From Mytilisepta virgata (lineage: Eukaryota; Mollusca; Bivalvia; Mytilida; Mytilidae): a stretch of 64,000 nt of DNA. A model generated the notes under the pieces. That model had not been told where the DNA came from. It did not search any database and was given only the letters and a program-made list of their open reading frames with translations. Below, piece after piece: positions 22,962 through 35,052 of this stretch. The stretch covers positions 28,412,150-28,476,149 of the forward strand of contig CM051514.1 in assembly GCA_028015205.1 (NCBI GenBank), read 5' to 3'. The position numbers were made by a program, and so were the translations under genes. Each line of letters starts with the position of its first letter. Position 1 is the stretch's first letter.

Positions 22962-25476
22962 ATGGCAGAAATGCGGCCTTCGTTTAGCAAAAGTGGTATT
23001 ACAAATTTACACAAAAGACTGACATTGGATGCCAGATTTCAGAAAATATTTACTGTGTTTGTGTGGTCATGTTTTATTTTCTTGGTAGTGGTAAGTGCGT
23101 TATTTGCTTGCTTCTGATCAGAAAAATTAAAACAATGTCACCTTATATTTGATAATCTAAAAAATACAAAAGTACAACCATTTTTTTTTAAATTGCTTCC
23201 CTCCCTTAGATTATTAAAGTAAGGAGTGGATTTCTTTTCTTTTGCTTTTGTCATTTTAGATACATTTTGCCTGCTGTTTTGTTCTCATTCAATGTGTCTG
23301 TCTTGGTGTGTCTGTGTTTGCGTGTGTTTTTTATCTTTTGTATTAGGGTACATGTACCCTATAAGCTCATTTCTAGCACTACTGGGAAACAGGAAATATT
23401 CAACGCAGGACGGAGCCTACCCTAAAGCAAAATATGGAAACAATTATGCTTTATGCAGAAGTTTGAATTGGTCCGGTTTTATTTTTTAGGTTTATATTTA
23501 AAAATAAAGCAAACAAGGAGAATGTTTCTCTCCTGGTATGCATGAAATAATTGCGACTGGACGACAATCAATAAATTCTTCCATCCATCCGTTTTAGATT
23601 TTAGAAGTTTTTATTATTGATGCGCGGCTTATAATAGAATTCTTAGAATAAATTCGAAACATTAGTACTACCTAATTGTTGTATTATTTGTAATTGTTTA
23701 AATGTATTATATAGGGCTGGAACTTAGGACAGGGCGGACCTACACTTTTGGACCTTCAGATTGTATCCAACTGTACGCTAGAAGAAGCTTCATTGTTCTT
23801 CACAGCTATTGCCTGTGGATATCTGGTTTCGTCATTTGTAATCACTGTTACTTTTGACAGATTCAATAAATTTTTATATATCATTTTTGGAATATCGGAG
23901 TATCAGTAGTGATGGCGGCCATTCCTTGGTGTATTTATTATGAACTCATGTTTGCTATGCATGTGCTAAAGGGGTGTATGTGCGGATTTGCCGACGCAGG
24001 TTTGTAATGATATTATTTTTTATGGAAAGCGTGATGAAACCGAGATTTATTTTTATAAAGGACGTGTTTAATGTTAAAAAAGTGAAACGTGTAACCAAAT
24101 TATTGTGTTTCCTGATTATTTTTTCCCCGACACAAGTTGTGCATTTGGTGAACATCTCTGAATTAATCTTCATTAAGTATAAATTAATCAGTCCTTTGTT
24201 TGGTATTTTGACAGTACAAAATCATCAACAAATGGTGGGGAAAATCTAGCTTTACCTTTTTACTGTTCTTGACTTTCTGTTTCTCAAATTAGTTCGAATT
24301 TTTTCTCTAATTTCTGAAGAATGCATTTAGAAAGAAACCTATTAAATCTAAAAAATAAAAGGAAATAGTTTTACATTTTAGAGGTCCATAATTTGTTATT
24401 ATTATCTTATTAATATTTTTTCAGTTATTCCAACCTACCTTATTCATTTGCTTGGTCAAGACTGCAGTAGTTATATACAGATTTTATATTTTTTCTTCAC
24501 TGTCGGAGGAATTTTGTCACCATTAGCATCAGCAGCATTTTTAACACTTAACGAAATGCAGCATCCTTTAAAAAACCGTTCTTTTCATAACACAACCGCT
24601 GAATTGATTAATTCAGATCATACAACTGATGCTAAACAACTTCCTGTCACAGATGTTATGCTGATACTGAACATAACTGTTCAACCATTAACAACTGAAG
24701 TTTATAAGGCATACGCTATTTCCTCAGGACTGTCTTTGATTTCAAGTGTTCCATTTACTTTTATGTACTTCCGGTACACAAATAAATTAACCATTTCAAA
24801 ATCAAAGAAGTCTGATAACAAAGAAGTTTCTGATTCGCTTCCTAAACATATTCGGATACCAGCGTTACTATTGATAGCTTTAAGTTCTTTTGTCCGTACA
24901 GCGATGGAGGATTCATTTGCTGGATTTCTCGCTACGTTTGCAGTAAAACACTTCAAATGGGACAAAATACTCGCCTCTTACGCCACATCCGTATACTGGG
25001 GCGCCTTTGCATGTGGCAGCTTTATAGGAATACTAATTGCACCATTCTTCAAGCTATCAAGATTCTTATGTGTTTATAGCTTTATGATAGTCATTTCGTT
25101 TACATGTCTTTTGATAACGTCTCTGTATAATATCTCATTTGGTATATGGATTTCCGCTACAGTGTGTGGAATTTTTATGTCAGTATTCTTTCCGTTATTG
25201 TTTGTCTGGACCGAAAAAGACTTTTTCCATGTTTCTGCAAGAATAACGGCTTTACTTATGATTTCTGGTAGTTCTGGGGTGATTGTGAATCCGATTCTTC
25301 TTGGACAAATGATGAAGAGATCGTCTATTTGGTTCTGTTTAATATTATTAGGAGAAAGTATATGTCTGTTTTGCTTGTTATTGGTTGGGATTTTGCTTTC
25401 AAAGAAGACACGAATGATTCGAAGGCAATCTAAACTAGAAATTAATATAAAAATCAATGGTGTTATTAAAGACTAA
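22962..25476 (+). pseudogene. MFS transporter copy 2 (MFSD4B-like), broken by a 1-nt deletion in exon 2
   Basis: Exons are 22962-23090, 23715-23999 and 24425-25476, with conserved GT-AG boundaries. Exon 2 is 285 nt, whereas it is 286 nt in all four other copies. One A is missing at about 23891, in the codons for the FGNIG stretch between TM2 and TM3. The frame then runs into TAG at 23907-23909, leaving about 107 residues. Exon 3 is fully open and encodes TM5-TM12, ending in a shorter tail (IKD then stop) than copy 5 because of another small deletion. Exon 3 is close to copies 1 and 5. The DNA just upstream of exon 1 is interrupted by about 1.7 kb of extra sequence relative to units A and C. 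The open exon 3 suggests that inactivation is recent. A sequencing error in the A run is the main alternative. Confidence 0.85.
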
Positions 25477-26149
25477 TTGGTTTGAAGAAGCAAAATTCTC
25501 AAATTATTGAAATCACAAGATTCTTGTTAAAAGTTGGCGTAATATTTTATAATATGATGTTGATTTATGAAGTATGCATCAACACAGAATTGTCATAAAA
25601 TGAACTACAGTCGAACACTCTTTATTTGCATATCATAGATACATGTATTTTCTAGCTTCTGATCGGTCTCGAATTTTATTGTCATTTGAACATGCTTCCA
25701 TCGAATACATTTGTTGTATCGAACTATTTTTTGGTAGAAAATCGAAATAAATATTATTTTACCATTTGCAAGTCAATCTTTTTATTTTTATTGATCAGAT
25801 GTGTTTTTGTATAAAGTTACTTCTAGCTTATTTTAAGTATTTATTTTAATTTTAAAAATCGCTGTTCCCAATAATCATTAATATTGATGTAAATTAAGTT
25901 CGGTAAGAACATAAAGGTTAGTACAATGGAAAATATTCGACATCTTATTATCAGTTGATTCTCGTTGTCTCGAAATCGCTGAGTCGAAAGTTCGGTTGCG
26001 GTGAAAAAAAATTTTCTGGTCCCGAGCAGACGACAGAATAATCTATGTATTTTCATTCGTTTTGTCTCGAAATTCGATGAGTCGAAATTTTGGGTGTGTC
26101 GAAGTGATATTATGTACCCAGAAAATATAATTAATGCAAAATAAACTCG

Positions 26150-27305
26150 TTATGTCGAATTCGTTAATTATCTATGCAGGTGAAACAAATATACACACCT
26201 GTCAACTGTACATATACACAAATATATATACTCTATAAACGTTTCTAAAATACAGATCGGTCATAGAAAATATCTGGTTAACACGGTGATCCTCTTTTCG
26301 ACGTATCTCTCCGGAAAACCTTCCCTATTGCAACAGTATTCAAGCTTTTGGATTTCTGTACTTTATACAATATCCTTCAATATGATAACTAACTCAAACC
26401 GTGTCAGCTAATTCACCAGAACGCATCTGGACAAAATAAATGTGTATAATGGTAAGCCTATCCTGTATTATGAAATAAAACAGCTGATTTTGATGATTCA
26501 AATGAGAAGTATTTTCAGGGCGATTATGTTTATATGCTTTATTTTCTATTTATCACATGCTGTTTGAACATACATATCGGGAAAAAAATATCGAAGCAAC
26601 GAAACAGTGGAAAAAGTATACAAGGCCAAACCTTTTTAGCCCAGAAAGATATCCTGCTCTGTTCAGCGCACCCGATACATTTAAGTGAGGAAAATTAAGT
26701 CCGGTGAAGAGTCAATTCTATTAAGACGTCAGATCAAACTGAGGGTATCTCTACTAATTTTTAAGTTAGAAACTTCGTATCCATCAATCAAGTGATGACA
26801 ATGGTGATATAACAGACTCTGAAGATAACCTTGTCTTAGAGTTTTGTGTCACAGTAACATCTTTCTGTCTAATAAAGTCAAAGTACAAGTTTCTTGCATT
26901 ACAGTAACAAATCAACTGTGAAATGTGAAACACTATAACCTACACACATTGGCATGTTTACTGAGTAAGTTGAAACTCGCAATTGGAATGTTAAAGTTAT
27001 CCCATTTGCCATAGACGTTTGATTTCAGTCGCCCTGTGTCGCTTATGTTTAAGAATATGAGTATGAAGCTGGAGTTGATATGCCGGTGGTCGCTTTGATG
27101 TCAGTTTCGTTGGGTAGATAAGAATTAGATTATCCCTAACTTTTGAATTATAAAGCCATATTACATCATCTATTTTTCGGAAACTGAAAATAGAGGACTG
27201 GTTTAGTATCTTCTATTCTTTTGTAGTATGATACGAAAATGAGAACAGATAGGCCTCTGCAATATGTTGTACCTAAACAGACTGATAACATGCCTTTAAT
27301 TTATA
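26150..27305. other. Non-coding stretch after unit B
   Basis: No coding exon, RNA or clear repeat boundary. A short segment near 26575-26640 resembles 32945-33010 (atatcgaagc-acgaaacagtgg), part of a dispersed element of unknown class. Confidence 0.45.
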
Positions 27306-27309
27306 AAAA

Positions 27310-27720
27310 GGACAAATTTACCTAAGGAGCAATAAAAAAACGTAATCCATTGGACAGACAAACCCGGGAAGACAAATGAACAACCAAAGAACAACAAATA
27401 AACACAGAAAACTAAAACAACACGAACTCCTATAAAAACCAGGATTGAACCCAGGTGCTCCAGAAGGGTAATCATTTCCTGCTCCCTATACGACACCCGT
27501 CGTGAAGTTCAACAAAGCCAATCCAGTGGAAGTCACAAATCGGCAGTGGCACATGAAATGGTACGACAGTAGGAACACGTACAACGTCATCTTAGATATT
27601 GGAACACTGTAATGGTCAATCAATTCGTTATGACAACCGTAAAATTTCCTAAGTGATGACATCAACTGCTTCGGGAAATTTTCACTTGCCTTTCCGTCAA
27701 TGTTCCTATAGCAAGATGGC
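27310..27720 (-). mobile_element. Penelope-like C-terminus plus 3' UTR fragment
   Basis: The minus-strand frame contains RKFYGCHNELIDHYSVPIS, the same C-terminal segment as at 11530-11600, followed by the shared 3' UTR down to 27310. The rest of the RT is absent. Confidence 0.65.
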
Positions 27721-27729
27721 AATTTTTTT

Positions 27730-29900
27730 TGGTAGCCTCACTGATTTCTTTATCATGGGACAGTTTCAGTGTTAATAGTATTCATATATATGTTATATTT
27801 TCAGAAATGGCAAAATACAGGCATTGCTTCAAACAATGGCGTTTCAATTGAGATTAGCCTCGATTTTTCAGCTTCTACATAAATATTCATTATATTTCTT
27901 TGGAAAAACAAAGAAACCAGTTCATAGCACAATAATTGCTGACACAAAAGTAAAGCGCACATGGTACTATACATGTCCTAGTTGGTGACCCCTCTTCTAG
28001 TTTTAAAGCTTGTTTAGTTTATGTTTTCATACATGTTTTGTACCTTTTTCACTTTACATTACTAATTTGTGGGTAGTATATTCGTTGTACGATTACCATG
28101 TGGACATACTTTTCCAAATTCAAAAATCAATATAATTTTCGGGCGCATTTAATCGAAACTTGAATAATTAGTGGAGTCGCACCATAATACATACCTCTTC
28201 GTTCACTTCCAAATTTCAATTTATGACAAAGAGATAATAACATCTCACTTTTTACATCACACCCTTTATCTACAGTATTGATGTATCAGAGGTAGTTTAT
28301 CGGCTAGCTTATATCTTTCATTTTTCTCAGTTGCTGATGATGAAATCAGAACATTTTTAGAAACTAAAGGTGATCTTTCTTATTTCGTCGTGAATAACCA
28401 TTTAGTTTTTGGTCTTTTTCTACTTAAATGTTTTAGCATTTTTTTCATATTGTTTGGAATTTTATTGCAGTTAGGCAATTTAGAAAATGATAATGAATGC
28501 CAATTTTCCCTTCTAGTTTGAAAATAAGTTGATAATTCTCTCTGGAAGAATAGATCAATTATGATAAACTTTATTAAGCGGTCAACATGGTCAAAATAAA
28601 AAGATTCCACAAATATCAGAACATTTGTTTCACAAGACTCTTAAATTCAAAATTCAGAGGGTAGATGTTGTGGCTAAAACTGAAACTTTATTGAGGTCAT
28701 TATTATACTTAACAAATTGGATAACATTATTAATTTTTTTTTAATAAAAAGTGTGCTCTGTGAAATAGCAGCATTTTTGGATATTGAATTTAAGATTTTT
28801 ACACAAAAACTAAAGCTTTCCAGATAAAATTAACACATTGTAAATATCAGACCTATAGACAATTTTTGTAGTCTTTGCTGTTTTTTAACATATAGGTATA
28901 TGTAAAATGGACGATAGTGTATCCCTTAACCTGTTGATCACAATATTTGATTTAAAAAGGAGAAAGGGAAGCAAGTTGGAAATAATGTCGGCCTTAAAAT
29001 GTGTGGAAACATCAGGACCGACAACGTGACAAAAATAATTCTTGGATTAAAACGCCAAGCTTGCGATCAAAAATCAAAGTTTTAGTAAACCAGGAAAAGT
29101 ATCTAAGATGTTTCCTTGTAGACTATAAAAATAACATGGACACCCCTCCAACAATTTCTTCAATATCTACTTAGAAAATTTAGCTATAAAGTGAATTAAA
29201 ATGAGATTATCCCCGTGATTCTAAGAACAAACTTGCAATAAGTTTAGCCCCTCCCCCAATACCTTTATCAGTTTCAGTGTTACAGTTATCTGGAGGTTGA
29301 AGGAATAGCCATTGTCACATGGTCTGATACAGCTCTATATTTAAATAAAAACAATGCAAAATTAAATAACAGTTCGGTATAGGTTCCATATACACAAATC
29401 CATCTTTTTTATTCCTCCTCGTGATAAAATTGTAAGTAGAGTGCTAACAAGTAAACAAATCATAAATGAAGTTGAAAATTGCTGCAATATTTATTTTCAG
29501 TCATTTCCTGTTTCCTCTGATTTATTTCTATTGGTAACGTTAAAGTCATTGAAAATGGAAAAGTAAAACGGACTATAATATTTATGGGTACTCAAACCTC
29601 CCCCTTATCTGAGACTAGATAGCAATTGTCTCACTGCAAGAGACACCGAATCAAACTTTTTTCAACGGATTGTACCTTCTTGCAATGTGACAGTTCCTTA
29701 AACGAGCATTACGTACAAGTGTACATACCCTTGTGAACGTCAGATGCCATTCCAGGATTTAATACATCAATATTTAAAAACTATAAGATAATTTCCAAAT
29801 TTTGTTTTACTTTTTGTATGATGTCAACTATAAAAACAAAATACAATTGACTATTGTTTTCGACATTTTAAACAGAAACAATATATTCACACAAATTCAT
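27730..29900. other. Gene-free stretch
   Basis: AT-rich. Only short meaningless open frames, no RNA gene or element boundary. Confidence 0.5.
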
Positions 29901-29912
29901 GCATTTAATATG

Positions 29913-29941
29913 TTTTTTTTTTTTTTTTTTTTTTTTTTTTT
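29913..29941. repeat. Poly(T) tract
   Basis: Run of about 29 T on the + strand. Confidence 0.85.
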
Positions 29942-30013
29942 GAAACTCAACAAAAACATGAATAATACGAATGAAATTAATGTGTTTCGTGTACAAGTTT
30001 AAACAGATCATAC

Positions 30014-30183
30014 TTAACAAATAGTTTATGACACTAAGGGTCATATGGCAGTATATGGGCCTGTCGGTCGTCCGACCAAAATTATATGGACCGAAACGAA
30101 GCTGACGTCCATATAATTTTTGGAGGGCGACCAACCAGTCCATATACTGACATTTGACCCGAAGTGTCATGAACTATTTGTTA
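30014..30183. mobile_element. Hairpin element of 170 bp
   Basis: Imperfect inverted arms of about 75 bp starting taacaaatagtttatgacac and ending in its near-complement, with a short gc-richer loop. Non-coding and foldback-like. Confidence 0.7.
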
Positions 30184-30189
30184 TATTAT

Positions 30190-32535
30190 ACTTTTCTGGA
30201 ATTTAATAGAATTGAATCGATCTCGCCAAAACGAGGCGGTCCATACAATGTACAGCCGGTCCATATAACATCATATAATATTTAAAATGTAAATATATAA
30301 TATTAAGAAACAATTAAAAGACAAGGTCGGGTTTACAGAATGAGAATGGATTGCGTAATCTTCAGAACATAGGATAGGACTTGAATACTAATTGATGGGT
30401 TTGTAAGTTATTCTTTGATGGAGTAGTAAATGTATTCGAAAAAAAAATTAATTTATGTGTACGAGTATGTATAATGAGTAGTCTTAATGCAAAACAGTGT
30501 ACACGGTCATGACGGTAGCACGTTATGTCAACGTTGGCCTTACTTGAAGGTTGCTGACTGTGTATTATTTTGGATGATATAACATTCTAGTAAAAAGGTA
30601 AGATTTTGTAGTTAAAATAGGTTTTTTTCTACTGCATGTACATATTGATTGTAAAAAATCAACAATTTCTATAATCTTTAGGTTAATGTTATCTTATTAA
30701 TTCAGCTATGCTCTGCCATATAACATGTAAAAAACAAATTAGATCAAAGGAAAGGTCAAGAATGACAATTTACAGACCCTCAAACAAAAATAACATTTAT
30801 TTGATAATACAAAAAAAAACGGCCGCTATATCACGCATATCCATGCGCCACTGGGAAAACATTATAAAAAAATTAACACAGACAACTTTTTCAGATTTAA
30901 TTATAAACCAGTTTTCGTAGTCCACTAGCATGAAAATTCCAATGGTCTTAAGGAAAATTCCGAAACTTTCGACACATAAATCTCTGATAGTGCTTACATG
31001 TAATATATTCCAATTTTCATCATCGTAACTTAAATAGATTCAAGATAAATATTTTTCCGCTTTCTGTATCCCTTGGGAATATGCCCCGATGAGTCGTATA
31101 AAAAATTCGACTTTGGACAACTTGGTATATACAAATGTATAATGTACTCGAAATACATTTCGCTCATAATTCTGGCCTTAGGCCAAATATCAAAATTCCG
31201 AAACTTTTGGCACAAACAAATTTTACTGTGCCAATTACACACCAATTTTTGTCGTCCTATCTCATATACGGTAAGAGGAGTTCAGCTACAATCGATTTTT
31301 ATTTTTCTGGACACTCTTAGGTGTATGCCTCCAGTAGCCACAGAAAAATACGTACGCCAATGAGTGGTATATATAATGTGAGTTGTGATTCAAGTTTCAG
31401 CTTTCTATCCATAGTAGTTTAGAAGATTTCACTGATTTACTTGATATCACGAAGTTCGTTTGTGGCCCACAATTCTTGCTTTAGGGTGAATATCAAAATT
31501 CTTTTGAGCAAATAAATAAACTCATAGTCAACATCGTGCCAAGTGTCAAGATTCTGTGAGTTTTGGTTGCTGAGATAATCCTGGACATTACGTACAGACT
31601 TATACGTACGACGAACATCAAATATTATCCCCGCCGCCTCGGTGAGTGTGGGGATAATGAGCACAAAAAGCAAAAAATAGAAACAACAGAGAGCTGGTAT
31701 AGGTATTGAGTTGTGATGGGGTCAATGAGAACCTAAACCCCCGCTTTATCTATCCTGACCCTTTGGTGTATAAAAACACTATAGAGCCAATACAATCTGA
31801 TTACCAACAATATAGCAGCAATCAATAAAAAGGTCTGGCGGTCAATATTTTAGATAACCGGGTCAAAATGCATTTGTTTAAAATATAAAACTTGCTAAGG
31901 CTCGCGTAGCTACTGGTCGTACATGTATACCTTCGCTCTATCAAACGAAATAATCAAAAATAACACTGCCATAAAGGGTTTTAAAGGTATCACATCATGG
32001 ACGCAATAGACTACCATGTAATCTTGTTACCCCAGTTAGCTCAGCTATCGGCTTTTCTAATAGTTTACACTTGCGAATCCAAAACTTTTAGTCCGCTTTC
32101 AAGTGTGGAATGTTTCTATTTAATTATCGTTGCTCCTCTGTAAAAATAGCTAGTATTTTCTCAAAATCTGCAATTTAGATAATACGAACCCATATGGTGT
32201 TAGGTTTACCTATTCTTGGTCATGTTGGCAGGTGCTGCATTTCTAAATCCTTGTTATACTCTAAGAGGGAAATATAATATCTTTTATTAATTGGAATTGT
32301 TAATTTGGTATTTACAGAAAAGCTGCGTAGTAGATGTGAATTTTTTGTTCAATCTCAAAAAATCTCAAAACAGAAGTAACAACGGCTAGCAAATACCAGA
32401 TTACAATGGAAAATGCCCAAGGACTATCTAAGAACAAAGTTATGCAGTTATTTATTTCATAAGGTAAGTTGTTATATACTGTTTTCGGTATAATATCGGA
32501 AATACAAATTCGCGTGTTATAATTTTTCAAACTTT
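30190..32535. other. Gene-free stretch before copy 3
   Basis: No coding exon or RNA. 31690-31850 resembles the sequence flanking the Penelope-like 3' ends (a gagccaatacaatctgatta stretch, compared with 13585-13620). Confidence 0.45.
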
Positions 32536-32989
32536 ATTATTTTGACAGGTATTGGATACTTAACCGAAATGAAAAAACCTTCCTGTATTAAAACTTTCTT
32601 CTCAAGACTGACCTCGGACAACAGATTTTGGAAGATATTTACTATTTTTGTTTCGTCCTGTGTAATTTTTTTGGTATTGGCAAGTATCCTAATTTATACC
32701 AAATGTCCCGGATGTTCCATACAATGTAATGACAATGACCTCGGTAATTATCGCCAAACTTCAGAAAGGTAATATACCTAGTAACCTGTTTTCATGGATG
32801 CCGCATACCAACAACGAAGTTTGTTTCAATTTTACAAAAATATTATCTTCATAATTCCTGCTTTAAACTTTTAGATAAAGTTATTTTTAGTCAAACAGAA
32901 ATATAATTTACAGTTATAATTTATTATGGTCCGGATAGTTTAACCCATATAAAGATCGGCAAAAGAATATCAAAGCTACAAAACAGTGG

Positions 32990-33215
32990 GAAAAGTCCAC
33001 AAATTCGAAGTCAAAAGAAAAGACAGAGTCAGGAGAATGGATACATGTATAATTAAAAGAATAAAAAACGTATAAAATAAATTAAACAAAACTAGAACAA
33101 GACACACAGAAACTAAAGCACCATTAAAAAACGGTGGTGACATTGAGTGCTCTGGAAAGTTAAGCATGATCTGCTTCGTTAATGGCACCCGTTACATCGC
33201 CAAAATTCATCCCAA
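32990..33215 (-). mobile_element. Divergent Penelope-like 3' end fragment in intron 1 of copy 3
   Basis: Reverse complement resembles the gagcac-tc...gtttctgtg part of the shared 3' UTR, more diverged than the other pieces. It lies wholly within the predicted intron 32680-33874. Confidence 0.45.
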
Positions 33216-34515
33216 ATATGGCGATTTTTAATTCTAACTATATAAATGAGACTAAATGGTTGCTGTTGGGGATTTGTACGTTGTTTTGACTTTAAATCAA
33301 CAAACTGAATTCTTATAATTTTCATAATTTTTAGTTGTATAAAACACTGAAGAATTCTTTCTGATGTTTTTCCTCCAATAATTTTCTAGGGCATACAATG
33401 AAGGTCGTGATCATGTAAAGATTGAAAGTTTGTCTTTACCGTTTGTTTTTTAAATTTTACTAGTATATACATTTTATATGAGAAACGTTTTGAAAACATC
33501 TCCATTGTGTATACTTCTGGTCTTATATGATTTTTGGTTGTACCCATTTTGGTCATTCTGACATTAAAATCTGCTTTACAACATTTTGATTGACATTTAT
33601 ACATAAAGCTTCATAATTAGTATCTTAGAATATTATTGATAAATTTAATCAACTTGCTTTGCCAAACCAATCACTTCAAATAAAGATTTCAATTGGTCTA
33701 GGTTAGGGCTATATTCTCTTTTTGAAAGTTGACGACACAGGAAAATTAAATTAAGCGTACATCTGAACCAAGACGGTCAACGATCCCAAAACTAACGGAT
33801 TTATAAGACCAAAAAATGTTCAGTTCCGATTATTAAAAAGAATTAGTGTTAATTAAAAGGTTTTTTATATACAGGGCTGGAATTTAGCACAATGTGGACC
33901 CACACTTATGGACCTCCAAATTATATCCGATCCTACGCTACGAGAGGTGTCACTGTTGTTTACAGCTACTGCTGCTGGTTATTTGGTTTCATCATATGTA
34001 GTTAGGGTAACGTATGACAAATTTGATAAATTTCTACATGTTATATTTGGAAATATTGGTGCTGCAGCAGTGATGGCGGCAATTCCCTGGTGTATTCAAT
34101 ATAAATTAATGTTTGCAATGCATGTACTGAAGGGGTTTGCGTGTGGCGTTGTCGATGCCGGTTTGTACTAATTTATATTTAGTTTTTTTTCTGAAAATAC
34201 ATAACTATTAATTAATAATCGTCAATATTTTTTTGTGATGATGGAACAATGAGATATTTGTTTTAAACAGTTTCTTGCACGACATGAGTAGAAAGTGCTA
34301 ACACATGTATACGTAAGAATGGAAAAATTTAGCAAATATTTGGAATTTCAGACGTGTTCTAACACTCATTTAATTGAATTGACAATACAATCAACCATCT
34401 ATGCATAAAAATATCCAATGGGAATTCAAGTACATGTAGTTTATTTTTTTTAATCGAGCGATAAGAAAAAGGGTATAGGTAAACTTTGAACAAATTTTTA
34501 TAAATTCTTTACAGA

Positions 34516-34518
<3 letters not shown>

Positions 34519-34551
<33 letters not shown>
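34519..34551. repeat. (CT)n microsatellite in intron 2 of copy 3
   Basis: About 16 CT units directly after a ttacagagt sequence. Confidence 0.9.
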
Positions 34552-34554
<3 letters not shown>

Positions 34555-34744
34555 GCATTGAGAAATTATATTAGAAAACAAAAGAACGTACGACATATTA
34601 AAGAAGTTAGAAACTTAGCACTTTGACTTAACAACAATCTAACTGCTTGGTGTAAATCCTACATGGATCTTGTCCATCATTATGACAAATACGGACTTGT
34701 TATACATGTAATATTTTGTTTAATAAATGCTCTATGATACGGTG

Positions 34745-34945
34745 AATTATTATACATTTATGGCACTTTACTGATTTCTATATCCTTGTTTATGGACCAG
34801 TTAACAGCAATATTGCTTTAAGCGGTCCATAAAACATGATATTGCACGATAGTAGAGTGCTATAATTGTTTTATTACATTCAACTTTAAAGAGAATGAAT
34901 TTTCTAAAACAGTTCACGGTGCAATATCACAAACTATGGACTGCC
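34745..34945. mobile_element. Inverted-repeat (foldback) segment in intron 2 of copy 3
   Basis: tatggcactttact near 34758 pairs with agtagagtgctata near 34851. The gcggtccataaaa...gatattgcac segment (34822-34847) is also inverted near 34918-34943. Imperfect, non-coding. Confidence 0.5.
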
Positions 34946-34988
34946 TTGAAACAATGAATTCAATGATTACCTTTAAAACATTTATTCG

Positions 34989-35052
34989 TATGACTACAAT
35001 TAGTCATAAGACTTAATGTGTATGACTACAATTAGTCATAAGTCTTAATGTG
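34989..35052. repeat. Direct tandem duplication, two 32-bp units
   Basis: Units 34989-35020 and 35021-35052 differ at one base. Each contains a short gactacaattagtc palindrome. It lies in intron 2 of copy 3, 85 bp before exon 3. Confidence 0.85.

Larger units (their letters stand above)
18840..26150 (+). repeat. Segmental duplication unit B (older relative of units A and C)
   Basis: The left part (18840-19235) matches unit A at about 5350-5745. The 5' flank at 20640-21165 and copy 2 with its 3' flank (22860-26140) match A at about 6580-7110 and 7150-10525. The 3' flank carries the same short block rich in tcgaaa motifs, ending near aatataattaat at 26120. B lacks the Penelope-like insertion found at this point in A and C, and has about 1.7 kb of extra DNA at 21170-22870. 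Confidence 0.75.

Noticed and set aside
25074..25457. 127-codon minus-strand frame over copy 2 exon 3
   Set aside because: It is antisense to conserved TM codons and is not kept in the other copies.
34989..35052. CRISPR-like repeat
   Set aside because: Only two adjacent direct units with no spacer, in a eukaryotic intron.
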